From positions 104,068 through 168,067 of the forward strand of contig CAZQNQ010000009.1 of assembly GCA_964594985.1 (NCBI GenBank): DNA of 64,000 nucleotides. Reading direction: 5' to 3'. The notes under the pieces are model-generated. The model made no database searches. It worked only from the letters and a program-made list of their open reading frames with translations, and was not told the origin of the DNA. The first letter of the stretch is position 1, and every line of letters begins with the position of its first letter. Positions 26,443 through 35,290 of the stretch are shown here, in pieces. Source of the DNA: JADLHS01 sp964594985 (GTDB taxonomy: Bacteria; Verrucomicrobiota; Verrucomicrobiia; Limisphaerales; JADLHS01). A program made the translations under genes and the position numbers.

Positions 26443-27422
26443 GCAACTGGGCCTGTCGGTGGGCCAACGGGTTTTGCTCCGGCAGCCCGCCGTTGGAGGT
26501 AGAGCAGTTCTTCGGTCAGCTTTCGTTGGGCGCGGATCAATTCGGCGATCACCGCCAGCGCGCCAAGCAGCACGCCGGTCAACGCCAAAATTGTCAGCAG
26601 GATCAGCGAGGGAAGATAAGTGCGCCCTGATTCCGGGCCGGAAAACACGAACACCAGAAGAATAAAACGAATCCCCAGCAGCAGCGCGCCCGCGAAACAA
26701 ATTCCGGAAAAGATTCCAAAAAAACGGCTGGGACGGTAGAGGACGAACATCGCCAGCATGGTGGATCCGGATTTCCAGATGTATTCGGGGATGGACTTGA
26801 ACAGGCGGGAAGCCCGGGTCGTGGGGTTGACGCGGATGTCCACCGAGATCACCCGCAAGCGCGAGTTTCCCGCCTGGATCAACGTCTCCATGCAGTAGGA
26901 AAAGCGCGAATAGACGAACAGGCGTTGACAGGCCTCGCGCGAGAAAGCGCGAAAACCGGAGGCCGCGTCACGGGTCGAGGTTTTTGATAAAGCCCGCAAG
27001 GTCGCGCTGCCCGCCAGTTGGAGCAGCTTTTTCACCGGACTGAATTCCGGATGATCCAGGATGGGGCGGCAACCGACCACGAAGTCAGCCCGGCCTTCCA
27101 GAATGGGTGTCACTAATTTGGGGATGTCGGCCCCGCAATATTGATTGTCGGCGTCGGTGTTGACGACGATGTCCGCGCCCTGAGCCAGGGCAAATTCCAC
27201 TCCAGTCGCGAAGGCCCGGCCCAGACCGCGATTTGTGCCGAGGCTCAAGACGTGATGGGCGCCACATTCCCGGGCGACATCTGCCGTGTGGTCTGTGCTG
27301 CCGTCGTCCACTACCAGCACCTCGATGCAGTCAATGCCGGGAATGCTGCGCGGCAGGTCGCGCAAGGTGTCGGGCAGGGTCTTCTCCTCATTCAGACAAG
27401 GAATTTGGATGATCAGTTTCAT
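26439..27422 (-). CDS. Polyprenyl-phosphate glycosyltransferase (GT2, DPM/GtrB-like)
   Basis: 327-aa protein starting at ATG 27422 (MKLIIQIPCLNEEKTLPDTL); the frame is open for 29 residues upstream but the ATGA overlap with the upstream gene fixes the start. GT-A core VLVVDDGSTDHTADVA and NTDADNQYCGADIPKL. Two to three C-terminal helices (about 235-300) anchor it in the membrane. Family enzymes make polyprenyl-phosphate-glucose or mannose, used by GT-C transferases and moved by GtrA. The gene order GT2-GtrA is typical. Confidence 0.9.
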   Translation of the reverse strand: MKLIIQIPCLNEEKTLPDTLRDLPRSIPGIDCIEVLVVDDGSTDHTADVARECGAHHVLSLGTNRGLGRAFATGVEFALAQGADIVVNTDADNQYCGADIPKLVTPILEGRADFVVGCRPILDHPEFSPVKKLLQLAGSATLRALSKTSTRDAASGFRAFSREACQRLFVYSRFSYCMETLIQAGNSRLRVISVDIRVNPTTRASRLFKSIPEYIWKSGSTMLAMFVLYRPSRFFGIFSGICFAGALLLGIRFILLVFVFSGPESGRTYLPSLILLTILALTGVLLGALAVIAELIRAQRKLTEELLYLQRRAAGAKPVGPPTGPVA

Positions 27423-29056
27423 ACGGCTTTGCGGTGCGGACGGACCGTCGTAGTCACAATAGTGTTTCCCTCGCCCCGGTTGAAGATTCTTTCGACGGCA
27501 ACACCGCAACCCGGCACCGCGTCCTGGCGATGAAAGGAATCCGCGCTGGCGACATGACGTTTCGAGCTGCGGGGTGCGGGTGTCAGTCGGGCCGTCGCGG
27601 GCAGGCCGGTGAAGGTATCAATGATTTCCACGGCTTGATCGCGCCAGGTCACTTTCCGCCGGAGCAACACCGTGCCGGGCGGTTTGGCGAAGATCAGTTT
27701 TTTCTTCAAGGTGCTGATGACATGTCGTCCCGCCGTCAGGCTGGCGATCCGCAACGCCATATGCTTGGCGGGTGAACTGTCACTTTCCTTATGTGCGAAA
27801 ATCGGGCCTTCGACGATCAAGCCATCCGGCTTGGCGTTGCATTTCCACGTGTCACTCCACCAGTGAGTGATGAATTGCCCGGCATCGGTGTCAATGATCC
27901 AGCCGAAATCACTGAACTCGGCCTCGGGCCAGCGGCAGGTCAGGAGGCCGCCCTTGCGCCAGGTCACGATGATTCCGGTTTCCGGTGTTCCGGGACAATC
28001 CACCCAGTGCCCGCTGGCGGTGACCAGACTCTGCGGCGCCGCAGAAACTTTGCTTGGACCGTTACTGGATGACTGACCTAGCGGATTTGATTCCAACCAG
28101 GCCAAGGCGCGGAACACCGATCGGCCGATGTAATGACAGACGTAGCGATCATCCACTGCGGCGAGGAAATGGCTGGGAGCCGCCGCCTCGCGGAAAAGTT
28201 CCCGCAGGCTGCGGGCGGTTTCCTGAGGCGCGCCAGTGAATTGTTGCGCGGCCCGGACGATTCCGTAGGGCACCAGGTAATCCGTGTTGCGGGCGTTGTG
28301 CATCCCGATGCTGACGCGACCCAGCGGCGCGATCAGCAACCGCGTGAATTCCAAAGCCCGTTCGATGCTCGCGAGGTAGCGCTCATCCTGGGTGGCGTCG
28401 AAGAGATCCCAGAGACAATCTACCGTGACGGACAAATAGCCCAGATCCGGCCCGCCATATTCTTCATACCAACCCTCGGAGTGTTGTAGGGCGAGGGTGC
28501 GGTCGCGCAATTGTTGAAATTCGCGTTCGGGCACCAAACCCGGGAAAACGCGGCCGCACCAGGCCAACGCCGCCAATCCGGCCACCTGTTGATTGGCGGC
28601 CTGCCCCTCGAACCTGCTCACCAACTGGCGCGTGGCGATCTCCGCCCCCGCCTGGATGGCTGCCGGATCAACAATTTGTCGGCTGGCCAGATGCACGACG
28701 GCGAGTGTCGAGAAGGCCAGCGGTGGGTAGCCTTGTTCCCACGGATAATATTCCTCGAACGCGCCGCGGCGCGTGGCGCGGTGGCACCAGAAAACGGCCG
28801 TCGCTCGCGCCGTGTTCAACAGGAATTCCCGGTGCGCCGCGTTGCATGGCAACTGCGCCGCTGCTGCCAGGGCGCCGCCGCCTTGTTGCAGGATGATGGA
28901 TGGAAAATCGCGGATCCGATAATGCCACCAGTCGCGATCGAAACATCCATGAAACGCCGAACCCGGATCGCGGCATACCAGGGTCAACATCCGCGGCAAC
29001 CAGCGCTGGCCCAATTCCGCCAGTCCGGTCGTGAGAGAGGAAACCGGATTTGTCAT
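27419..29056 (-). CDS. Alpha/alpha-toroid protein of the glycan cluster, function unknown
   Basis: 545-aa protein, start set at ATG 29056 since it overlaps the upstream stop (ATGA). The first 330 residues look like a helical toroid with conserved aromatic segments (EEYYPWEQGYPPLAF, HSEGWYEEYGGPDLGYLS). The C-terminal 200 residues are beta-rich (WIIDTDAGQFITHWWSD). The layout recalls heparinase II/III-like and alginate lyase-like proteins, but I do not see a convincing catalytic motif. Coupled to the GT2 gene downstream. Could modify or trim the glycan. Confidence 0.7.
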   Translation of the reverse strand: MTNPVSSLTTGLAELGQRWLPRMLTLVCRDPGSAFHGCFDRDWWHYRIRDFPSIILQQGGGALAAAAQLPCNAAHREFLLNTARATAVFWCHRATRRGAFEEYYPWEQGYPPLAFSTLAVVHLASRQIVDPAAIQAGAEIATRQLVSRFEGQAANQQVAGLAALAWCGRVFPGLVPEREFQQLRDRTLALQHSEGWYEEYGGPDLGYLSVTVDCLWDLFDATQDERYLASIERALEFTRLLIAPLGRVSIGMHNARNTDYLVPYGIVRAAQQFTGAPQETARSLRELFREAAAPSHFLAAVDDRYVCHYIGRSVFRALAWLESNPLGQSSSNGPSKVSAAPQSLVTASGHWVDCPGTPETGIIVTWRKGGLLTCRWPEAEFSDFGWIIDTDAGQFITHWWSDTWKCNAKPDGLIVEGPIFAHKESDSSPAKHMALRIASLTAGRHVISTLKKKLIFAKPPGTVLLRRKVTWRDQAVEIIDTFTGLPATARLTPAPRSSKRHVASADSFHRQDAVPGCGVAVERIFNRGEGNTIVTTTVRPHRKAV

Positions 29057-30453
29057 GGGTTGGAAGGCGTCGGGACCATTTTCAGATTGCCCAATCCTTT
29101 GCGTTTGGTCGGTTTGCTGGCGGATTTCCACATCAGGCGCAGCCGGTTGAACAGCGGGCCCATGATCCGTTCCGGGATGTGTTCGACCACCCAGCGGCAG
29201 AGGCGGGTACTGCCGATCAAAAACAAGGTCGAGATGATCAACTCCACCAGCACGCGACTACACGGGATAGGTTCGGGCTTCATGCCGAAATCGGCGGCGG
29301 CCAGTCCGAACCGCCGGCGGAACTGGTTGCGTAAATAACCACCCCGCTTCTTGAAGTCAATCATGTGCCCGTGCATTTCGGTGGCCTTGAACTCATCAAT
29401 CGGCTGCGTGGTCAACAAACCAGCGCGGATCATTTCTTGGATGATCTGCTCCATAGCCAGTGAACGGGTGGCGATGACAGAATGCCCGCCGCGTTGCGCT
29501 TCAAAGGCTGGCGACCACGCATCACCCACGGATAGGTCGCAAAACTCGTTGGCAAAATCCATGTTTTGCAGGCTGTTCCGGGTGACGAAGAACGGGATGA
29601 GATAATTGTAGTAAAACTTGTTCGAACGCAGCACGCGCCCGCTTTGCGTGCGGATTTCCAGATAGCCCGGCCATTCGCCGGCCCGCCATTTCAGACTGGT
29701 GATGGCGTCATCGGCAGCGACTCCAGCCGAGCGGAGATACGATCTGATGGCGGCGGGATACAACGCCGTGCCGGTGTAGGGCCCGAGAATGAATTTGATC
29801 TGCTGGGCTTGCGGGTGACCGGCCAGTTGCAATTGTCGCAGCGTGGCCGCCTGATCGGGCACGCAGGTCACGGCGTAGCGTTTCCCCGGCTCCAATTCGC
29901 GCAACCGGTCCAGAACCGCGACCGGCACATAGACCGATTGGGCGGCCGCGCTGATTTCCGCGCGGGAGCGGGCGAACACCGAGCGCGCCGTTTCCGGCGT
30001 GGGCGTCCCTTGCTGGACCACGATGGCCGCATCAATTTGGCCGTGTTCGAGCAGGTAGATCAAAGTTTGGGTGAGCACCCCGCCAGAAGCGCCGTTCCGC
30101 CGGATGGCTTCGTCCGAAGCGTGGCCGGTGCGAACCGCCAGGGCCGGTCCCGTCAACCAGTTCTCGGGGAGCTTGCCATAAAATTTCTGGTACAAAGCCG
30201 GGTAGTTGGTGCCGCGCCCGGGGCAGTGGCTGAAAACGTCCTGCGCGAGGTTCGTTGCCGGCGGAAAATCTGGTTCCGGGCCGCGCGGTGTGTCCCGCAT
30301 GGAGCTACGACCGGTCGGATCAAACAACACGCACGCACCGCAACCGGTGCAGAGTCCGGGTTTGACCACTTGTTCCGTCAAGCGCTGCGCCCAGTTGATG
30401 CTGGTTGTGTCTTTGTTTTCCGAGGACATCCAAAGTTGTTCAGGTTCTGGCAA
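29053..30453 (-). CDS. FrhB-like (coenzyme F420 hydrogenase/dehydrogenase beta-subunit family) protein
   Basis: 466-aa protein. The N-terminus holds CTGCGAC, part of a ferredoxin-type site, then the FrhB N region (RNGASGGVLTQTLIYLLEHG) and C region (GPYTGTALYPAAI, SLKWRAGEWPGYLEI, FCDLSVGDAW). The Cys-rich cluster usual before FCDLS (FPxxC.xxC) is degraded: only one Cys is left (ANEFCDLSVGD). Such proteins are frequent in polysaccharide loci next to pyruvyl transferases and may act as reductases, although F420 use is not implied. A later Met (MSSENKDTT) is an alternative start. Divergent from lolC. Confidence 0.82.
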   Translation of the reverse strand: MPEPEQLWMSSENKDTTSINWAQRLTEQVVKPGLCTGCGACVLFDPTGRSSMRDTPRGPEPDFPPATNLAQDVFSHCPGRGTNYPALYQKFYGKLPENWLTGPALAVRTGHASDEAIRRNGASGGVLTQTLIYLLEHGQIDAAIVVQQGTPTPETARSVFARSRAEISAAAQSVYVPVAVLDRLRELEPGKRYAVTCVPDQAATLRQLQLAGHPQAQQIKFILGPYTGTALYPAAIRSYLRSAGVAADDAITSLKWRAGEWPGYLEIRTQSGRVLRSNKFYYNYLIPFFVTRNSLQNMDFANEFCDLSVGDAWSPAFEAQRGGHSVIATRSLAMEQIIQEMIRAGLLTTQPIDEFKATEMHGHMIDFKKRGGYLRNQFRRRFGLAAADFGMKPEPIPCSRVLVELIISTLFLIGSTRLCRWVVEHIPERIMGPLFNRLRLMWKSASKPTKRKGLGNLKMVPTPSNP

Positions 30454-30553
30454 AGTAGTTAAGTCGCGGGGTGCGGGTCAATGCAGCAAACTGTGAGGAT
30501 GACGTGGTGGTCGCATTTGACTCCCACAGAGGCGCGGTCTAGCCTTTGCGCCC

Positions 30554-31849
30554 ATGTCGAGACTGCCGTTTGAACTTTTGCTCGCGCTGCGTTATCTGCG
30601 GCCCAAACGATCCTTTGTCTCCATCATCACGCTCATTTCCATCCTCGGCGTCATGCTTGGCGTGGCGGTGCTCATCATCGTCATCAGCGTCATGAGCGGG
30701 TTCGACCGGGAACTGCGCGAGAAGGTCTTCGGCTTCACCGCGCACCTCAAGGTCACGCAATGCGAACCCACGCCGTTCGGCCGCGACACATTGATGACGA
30801 ATTACGCGGAGGTTTCCCATCTCGTGGCGCAGAATCCGGAAGTCATCGGGGTCGCTCCGAATGTATTCGGTCAGGTGTTGTTGGAAACACAGCCGCAAAG
30901 CGGTCAGGCGCTGCTCCGCGCGCCGGTGGTGCGCGGGATTGATCCCGTCGCGGAGGCGACCGTCAGCAAGCTCGCCAGTAACATCGTGTCGGGTGAGTTG
31001 GATCTGGGCCGCCGCAGTCTCGTGATCGGCGCGGACATGGCGCGCGACCTGGAATTGTCGGTGGGCGACAAGGTGGCGGTGCTCTCCGAGCGGCATCTGC
31101 GCAAGATGCGCGAGCAGGAAAAGCAGGGGAAGGAAACCGCCATCCCGCCGGACGAATACGAGGTGCGCGGCATTTTCGACGCCGGCCACTACGATTTCAA
31201 TTCGATGTTCGTGTTTATCTCGCTCGAACGGGCGCAGGCGTTGTTCGGTCTGGAAGACACCGATGAGATTCACAACCTGACCGTCGCCATCCGCGACCCG
31301 TTCCATGCGGCGGACGTGGCGCAGGCGCTGCAACAGTCGCTCGGGATGGGCTATCGTGTTATTACCTGGATGGAGCAAAGTTCGATCATGCAGGCGGTCG
31401 CCGTGGAGAAGAACATGATGTTCTACCTCCTGTTCTTCATCGTGCTGGTGGCGGCGTTCGGCATCACCTGCACGCTCATCACGTTCATCATGATGAAGAC
31501 GCGCGAGATTGGTTTGATGAAAGCCATCGGCGCCAGCAGCGGCCAGATCATGCGGGTGTTCCTCGCGCAAAGCGTCATCGTCAGCACGCTCGGAATCCTG
31601 GCGGGCTTCGGCCTTGGTTTGCTCGCGGTTTCGTATCGGAACGATTTCCTCCGTTTCATGCGGCGGACGACCGGCGCGCAACTGTTCCCGGCGGACATCT
31701 ATGGTTTCTCGCAACTGCCCGCGCTCATCGTGCCGATGGACTTGTTGATCATCGGTGGCGGTTCGTTGCTGATCTGTCTGCTGGCGGCGGCGTTTCCCGC
31801 GTGGCACGCGAGCCGGTTGAATCCCGTGGAGGCCTTGCGTCATGAATAG
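30554..31849 (+). CDS. lolC: Lipoprotein-releasing ABC transporter permease (LolC/LolE type)
   Basis: 431-aa permease. The N-terminal LLALRYLRPKRSFVSIIT and helix ISILGVMLGVAVLIIVISV are followed by a large periplasmic domain (about 55-265). The FtsX-type helices are at about 280-310, 330-355 and 385-410. The transporter extracts lipoproteins from the inner membrane for transfer to LolA. Only one permease gene accompanies lolD, which suggests a homodimer, as in single-permease LolF systems. A 290-bp repeat-filled gap separates it from lolD. Confidence 0.93.
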   Translation: MSRLPFELLLALRYLRPKRSFVSIITLISILGVMLGVAVLIIVISVMSGFDRELREKVFGFTAHLKVTQCEPTPFGRDTLMTNYAEVSHLVAQNPEVIGVAPNVFGQVLLETQPQSGQALLRAPVVRGIDPVAEATVSKLASNIVSGELDLGRRSLVIGADMARDLELSVGDKVAVLSERHLRKMREQEKQGKETAIPPDEYEVRGIFDAGHYDFNSMFVFISLERAQALFGLEDTDEIHNLTVAIRDPFHAADVAQALQQSLGMGYRVITWMEQSSIMQAVAVEKNMMFYLLFFIVLVAAFGITCTLITFIMMKTREIGLMKAIGASSGQIMRVFLAQSVIVSTLGILAGFGLGLLAVSYRNDFLRFMRRTTGAQLFPADIYGFSQLPALIVPMDLLIIGGGSLLICLLAAAFPAWHASRLNPVEALRHE

Positions 31850-31854
31850 GGAAA

Positions 31855-32140
31855 ACGTCCAACATCCAATATTCAACATCCAACATCGAACGCTCAACGT
31901 CCAACAGCCAGGGAGCTTTCGAGGCGGTTTGAAAAGTCCGGTGGGGAACACGGAGCAAAGATGCTCCGTGAACCCGCGGGCAGGGATGCCCGCGCTACGG
32001 CGTAGCGCAGGCATCCCTGCCTGCGAGTTCGGGCGGCATCCCTGCCGCCAGTTTCCAGTTTTCAAACCCGGGTCCAGGTATGCCGCGCCCGGTTTGGATG
32101 TTGAGCGTTCGATGTTGGATGTTGGATGTTCGTTGTTTTT
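31855..32140. repeat. MITE-like element with TTGGATGTT terminal inverted repeats
   Basis: The left end (31857-31905, CCAACATCGAACGCTCAACG) is inverted at the right end (32092-32135, CGTTCGATGTTGGATGTTGG) with about 31 of 33 matches. Inside are further palindromes (GGAGCAAAGATGCTCC and a GGGCAGGGATGCCCGCGC/GGCATCCCTGCC stem). It has no ORF. It fills the gap between lolC and lolD and could lower read-through. Confidence 0.75.
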
Positions 32141-32152
32141 GGGAGATTGCCG

Positions 32153-32854
32153 ATGAGCGAAGTCTTGTTATCCGCCCGCAGCGTTACGAAGTCCTATACG
32201 ATGGGCAAACGCCGGCTCGACGTTTTACGCGGCGTGTCGCTCGAAGTGACGCGCGGGGAATTTGTCGCGTTGCGCGGCGCGTCCGGCGCGGGCAAGAGCA
32301 CGCTGCTGCATCTCTTCGGCGGCCTGGATTCGCCCAACGCGGGCGAAATCTGGTTTGCCGGAAAAAATCTCGCGCAATCGTCCGAAGGAGAACTCACCAA
32401 ACTGCGCAACGGTAAGGTCGGCTTCATCTTTCAGGCGTATCATCTGTTGCCGGAGCTGGACGCGCTGGAAAATGTCTGCGTTCCGGCGCGGCTCGCTCGC
32501 GTCCCGGCCGATGTCGCCGCCAAGCGCGGGCAGGAACTCCTGCAACGCGTCGGTCTCGGCGCGCGACTGGATCATAAACCCTACGAGCTTTCCGGCGGCG
32601 AACAGCAACGCGTGGCCATCGCCCGTGCGCTGATGAACGAGCCGGAGTTGATTCTCGCCGATGAGCCGACCGGCAATCTGGATTCGCACACCGGCACGGA
32701 GATCGTTGATTTGCTCGTCAATTTGCGGGCGGAGAAGAACACCACGCTCATCATCGCCACGCATGACGCGAGCGTCGCGGCCCGCGCGCCGAAAGTGATC
32801 CAACTCGTGGACGGCCAGATTCAGGCGTCCGAGGCGAAGGCTGTTGCTGGTTGA
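32153..32854 (+). CDS. lolD: Lipoprotein-releasing ABC transporter ATPase
   Basis: 233-aa ATPase of the MacB/LolD group, start ATG 32153. Walker A GASGAGKST (about 44-52), signature ELSGGEQQRVAIARAL, Walker B ELILADEPTGNLDS, and the H-loop TH. It energises lipoprotein release from the inner membrane together with the permease upstream. The last codons run into a TTGAAGGTTGG-type repeat that begins at the stop codon. Confidence 0.95.
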   Translation: MSEVLLSARSVTKSYTMGKRRLDVLRGVSLEVTRGEFVALRGASGAGKSTLLHLFGGLDSPNAGEIWFAGKNLAQSSEGELTKLRNGKVGFIFQAYHLLPELDALENVCVPARLARVPADVAAKRGQELLQRVGLGARLDHKPYELSGGEQQRVAIARALMNEPELILADEPTGNLDSHTGTEIVDLLVNLRAEKNTTLIIATHDASVAARAPKVIQLVDGQIQASEAKAVAG

Positions 32855-32925
32855 AGGTTGGAAGTTGCAGGTTTGGCAACGAGGCCATTCGCACTTGCAA
32901 CCTTCAACGTGCAACCTGCAACTTG
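32849..32925. repeat. TTGCAGGTT-type short inverted repeats
   Basis: GTTGAAGGTTGGAAGTTGCAGG at the left is mirrored by CAACCTTCAACGTGCAACC at the right, in an imperfect stem-loop. It supplies the lolD stop codon region and lies next to the start of the methyltransferase. Confidence 0.65.
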
Positions 32926-32931
32926 ATGCGC

Positions 32932-33510
32932 ATGAGCCAGAACCAATGGGAAAGTCTTTATCAAGCCGGCGACATGCGCTGGGAAAAAGGCGCACCCTCG
33001 CCCGGACTGGTGGATTTTCTCGCCACGCATCCCGACTTGCCGGGCGCGACGGTCTGCGTGCCCGGCGGCGGGACGGGCCATGATGCGGGCGCTTGGGCGC
33101 GGGCCGGATTTCGCGTTTATGGCTACGACCTCGCGCCGAGTGCGGTTCGTTTGAGCCGTGAGCGCGCGCAGGCGAACGGCTGGCACGCGGAGTTTCGCAC
33201 CGCTGATTTTCTCCGCGATGAACCGCCGTTCCAGTTCGACTGGCTGTTCGAGCACACGTTGTTTTGCGCGATCCAGCCGGCGGAGCGGGAGCTTTACGTC
33301 GCCGCCGCGCGTCGCTGGCTCAAACCCGGTGGAAACTATCTGGCGGTGAACTATTTCATCCCCGACACCGACGGCCCGCCGTTCGGCACAACGCGCGAAG
33401 AGATCGTCAAACGTTTTTCTCCGGGCTTTGAGTTGAAAACCGATTGGGTGCCGCGCTCGTATCCGAATCGCACCGGTTTGGAGCGGATGTTTTGGTGGCA
33501 GGCGCGGTAG
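32932..33510 (+). CDS. Thiopurine-methyltransferase-type SAM methyltransferase
   Basis: 192-aa cytosolic enzyme starting at the ATG at 32932 (MSQNQWESLY); the ATG at 32926 is in frame too. The SAM motif is VCVPGGGTGHDAGAWARAGF, then VYGYDLAPSAV and WLFEHTLFCAI. This is the TPMT/class I fold; such enzymes methylate thiol, selenol or arsenic/tellurium compounds in bacteria. The actual substrate is unknown. 78 bp after lolD, probably not functionally linked. Confidence 0.88.
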   Translation: MSQNQWESLYQAGDMRWEKGAPSPGLVDFLATHPDLPGATVCVPGGGTGHDAGAWARAGFRVYGYDLAPSAVRLSRERAQANGWHAEFRTADFLRDEPPFQFDWLFEHTLFCAIQPAERELYVAAARRWLKPGGNYLAVNYFIPDTDGPPFGTTREEIVKRFSPGFELKTDWVPRSYPNRTGLERMFWWQAR

Positions 33511-33742
33511 GCGGCTGTCGGATGTTGATAAGTTTTCCGGGCGGATCGGAAAAAGGCAGTTGCCAAAGGAAGCCCCATGATTAACTTCACGCTCGGGCCA
33601 GATTCAAGCCTCTGCGAGTTCAGGTTATAGGTGTTTTGCCTTCCCCGCTTTTTCAAGCAGTGCGGAGTTTATTGTGCAATCCCGTCGCCGCCGCAATCAT
33701 GAGGTGTGGAATCGGCTCCGAAGTGATGGCTAATTCCAGTTC

Positions 33743-35209
33743 ATGAGGATCAGTGTAATGCAATTCAAACTGCCGGTCGGGTTGGCCGCGCTGGTGATTT
33801 TTGGCGGGGTCGGTTGTGCGCGCTGGCAACAAACGTCGGCGCCCGGCGCCGCTCCGGCCGTCAAGCTGGTCTCCGCCGAGACGACGGCGAGGGGAATCCG
33901 GCTCCACAAAACTTTGCCGGCGGATGTTGCGGTGGGCGGGGAGTTCAGCAGCGAGCTGACCCTCACCGCGCAACAGAGTGTCACCAATGTCGTCGTGCGG
34001 GACACAATTCCTGCGGGTGCGACTTATATTCGCAGTGAACCCGCTGCCTCCGAGACGGGTGGGAAATTGGTCTGGAAACTGGGTGATTTCACCGTCGCGC
34101 AGGTGGTGAAGGTAAAGGTCTGGTTCAGGGCCGGACAGGCGGGGCCGCCGAGTAGTTACGCCACGATCACGGCGGGGTCGCAGGTTTCCGCGAGCATTGT
34201 CGTCGGCAAACCGATGCTCGTGCTGGAGCAGAGCGGACCGGACACGGCCATGCTCGGGACCGAGGTTGCCTATCATTTGGTCATCAAAAACATCGGCAGT
34301 TCCAGCGTGCGCGGCGTGGCAGTCCGCAACCCAGTTCCTGTCGGAATGAGTCACAGCAGCGCCAAGCCGGAGCTGCTGATCGAAATGGGCGACCTGTCTC
34401 CCGGCCAGACCAAGCCGATCACGGTCACGTTGAAAGCCAACCAGCGCGGCAAGGTTTGTAGTGTGGCCACAGTCACCAGCGCCAACACTCCCACGGTCAC
34501 CAAGGAAGTCTGCACCTTGATCCTGGTGCCCAGCTTGAAAGTCGAGAAGACCGGCGCCAAGGAGCAGATCATCGGGCGCAACGCCGATTACGAAATCTCG
34601 GTGGCCAACACCGGCGACACCCCGTTGCACAACGTGCTCATCACCGATGTGTCGCCGCCGGAATGCGCCATCGTCGCCGCGCCCGGGGCCATCATCTCCG
34701 GCAACAAGGCCATGTGGACCATCGCGGAATTGAAGCCCGGCGCGAAGGCGACGGAAACCATCAAGCTCACCGCCAAAGTCGCCGGGGCCAGTTGCAACAC
34801 CGTCACGGCCAGCGTCGGCGTTCTGACGGATTCCGCCAAAGCCTGCACGCAGTGGAAGGGCGTTCCGGCCGTCACGTTTGAGCTGGCGGACAATCCCGAT
34901 CCCATCCAGATCGGCGAGAGCAGCACTTACACCATCAAGGTCATCAACCAGGGCTCCGGCGATATCCACAACGTGAAGGTCCTGGCCACCTTTGACGCAA
35001 CGCTCCTGCCCATCAGTTCCCCCCAAGGCACGGTGGGCGGACAGCGCGTGACTTTTCCCACCGTGGCCGCGCTCGCCGCCAAACAATCCGTGACCTACAC
35101 CATCGTCGTGAAGGGCACTGCGGTCGGCGATTCCCGGAACAAAGTCGAACTGAGTTGTGACGAATTGAAAACGCCGGTGACCCGGGAAGAGAGCACGATC
35201 GTTTACTGA
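33743..35209 (+). CDS. DUF11-repeat lipoprotein (OmcB-like)
   Basis: 488-aa predicted lipoprotein. A signal peptide ends in the lipobox GGVGC (Cys25). Four DUF11-type immunoglobulin-like repeats follow, marked by LHKTLPADVAVGGEFSSELT, NIGSSSVRGVAV, ISVANTGDTPLHNV and IKVINQGSGDIHNV. Several Cys (KVCSV, KEVCTL, PPECAI, ASCNT, KACTQ, LSCDE) may form disulfides. The organisation recalls the chlamydial cysteine-rich envelope protein OmcB, and chlamydiae belong to the same superphylum. Probably a cell-envelope structural or adhesion protein. An internal ATG at 33758 (MQFKLPVGL) is the better start. Confidence 0.8.
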   Translation: MRISVMQFKLPVGLAALVIFGGVGCARWQQTSAPGAAPAVKLVSAETTARGIRLHKTLPADVAVGGEFSSELTLTAQQSVTNVVVRDTIPAGATYIRSEPAASETGGKLVWKLGDFTVAQVVKVKVWFRAGQAGPPSSYATITAGSQVSASIVVGKPMLVLEQSGPDTAMLGTEVAYHLVIKNIGSSSVRGVAVRNPVPVGMSHSSAKPELLIEMGDLSPGQTKPITVTLKANQRGKVCSVATVTSANTPTVTKEVCTLILVPSLKVEKTGAKEQIIGRNADYEISVANTGDTPLHNVLITDVSPPECAIVAAPGAIISGNKAMWTIAELKPGAKATETIKLTAKVAGASCNTVTASVGVLTDSAKACTQWKGVPAVTFELADNPDPIQIGESSTYTIKVINQGSGDIHNVKVLATFDATLLPISSPQGTVGGQRVTFPTVAALAAKQSVTYTIVVKGTAVGDSRNKVELSCDELKTPVTREESTIVY

Positions 35210-35290
35210 ACTTGCTTCTCGCCGCGCGGCGCGCTAAAGCTTTTCCAGCAGACAAGCCTGTTTCACTCAATACGCAACCCCTCCAAACCT

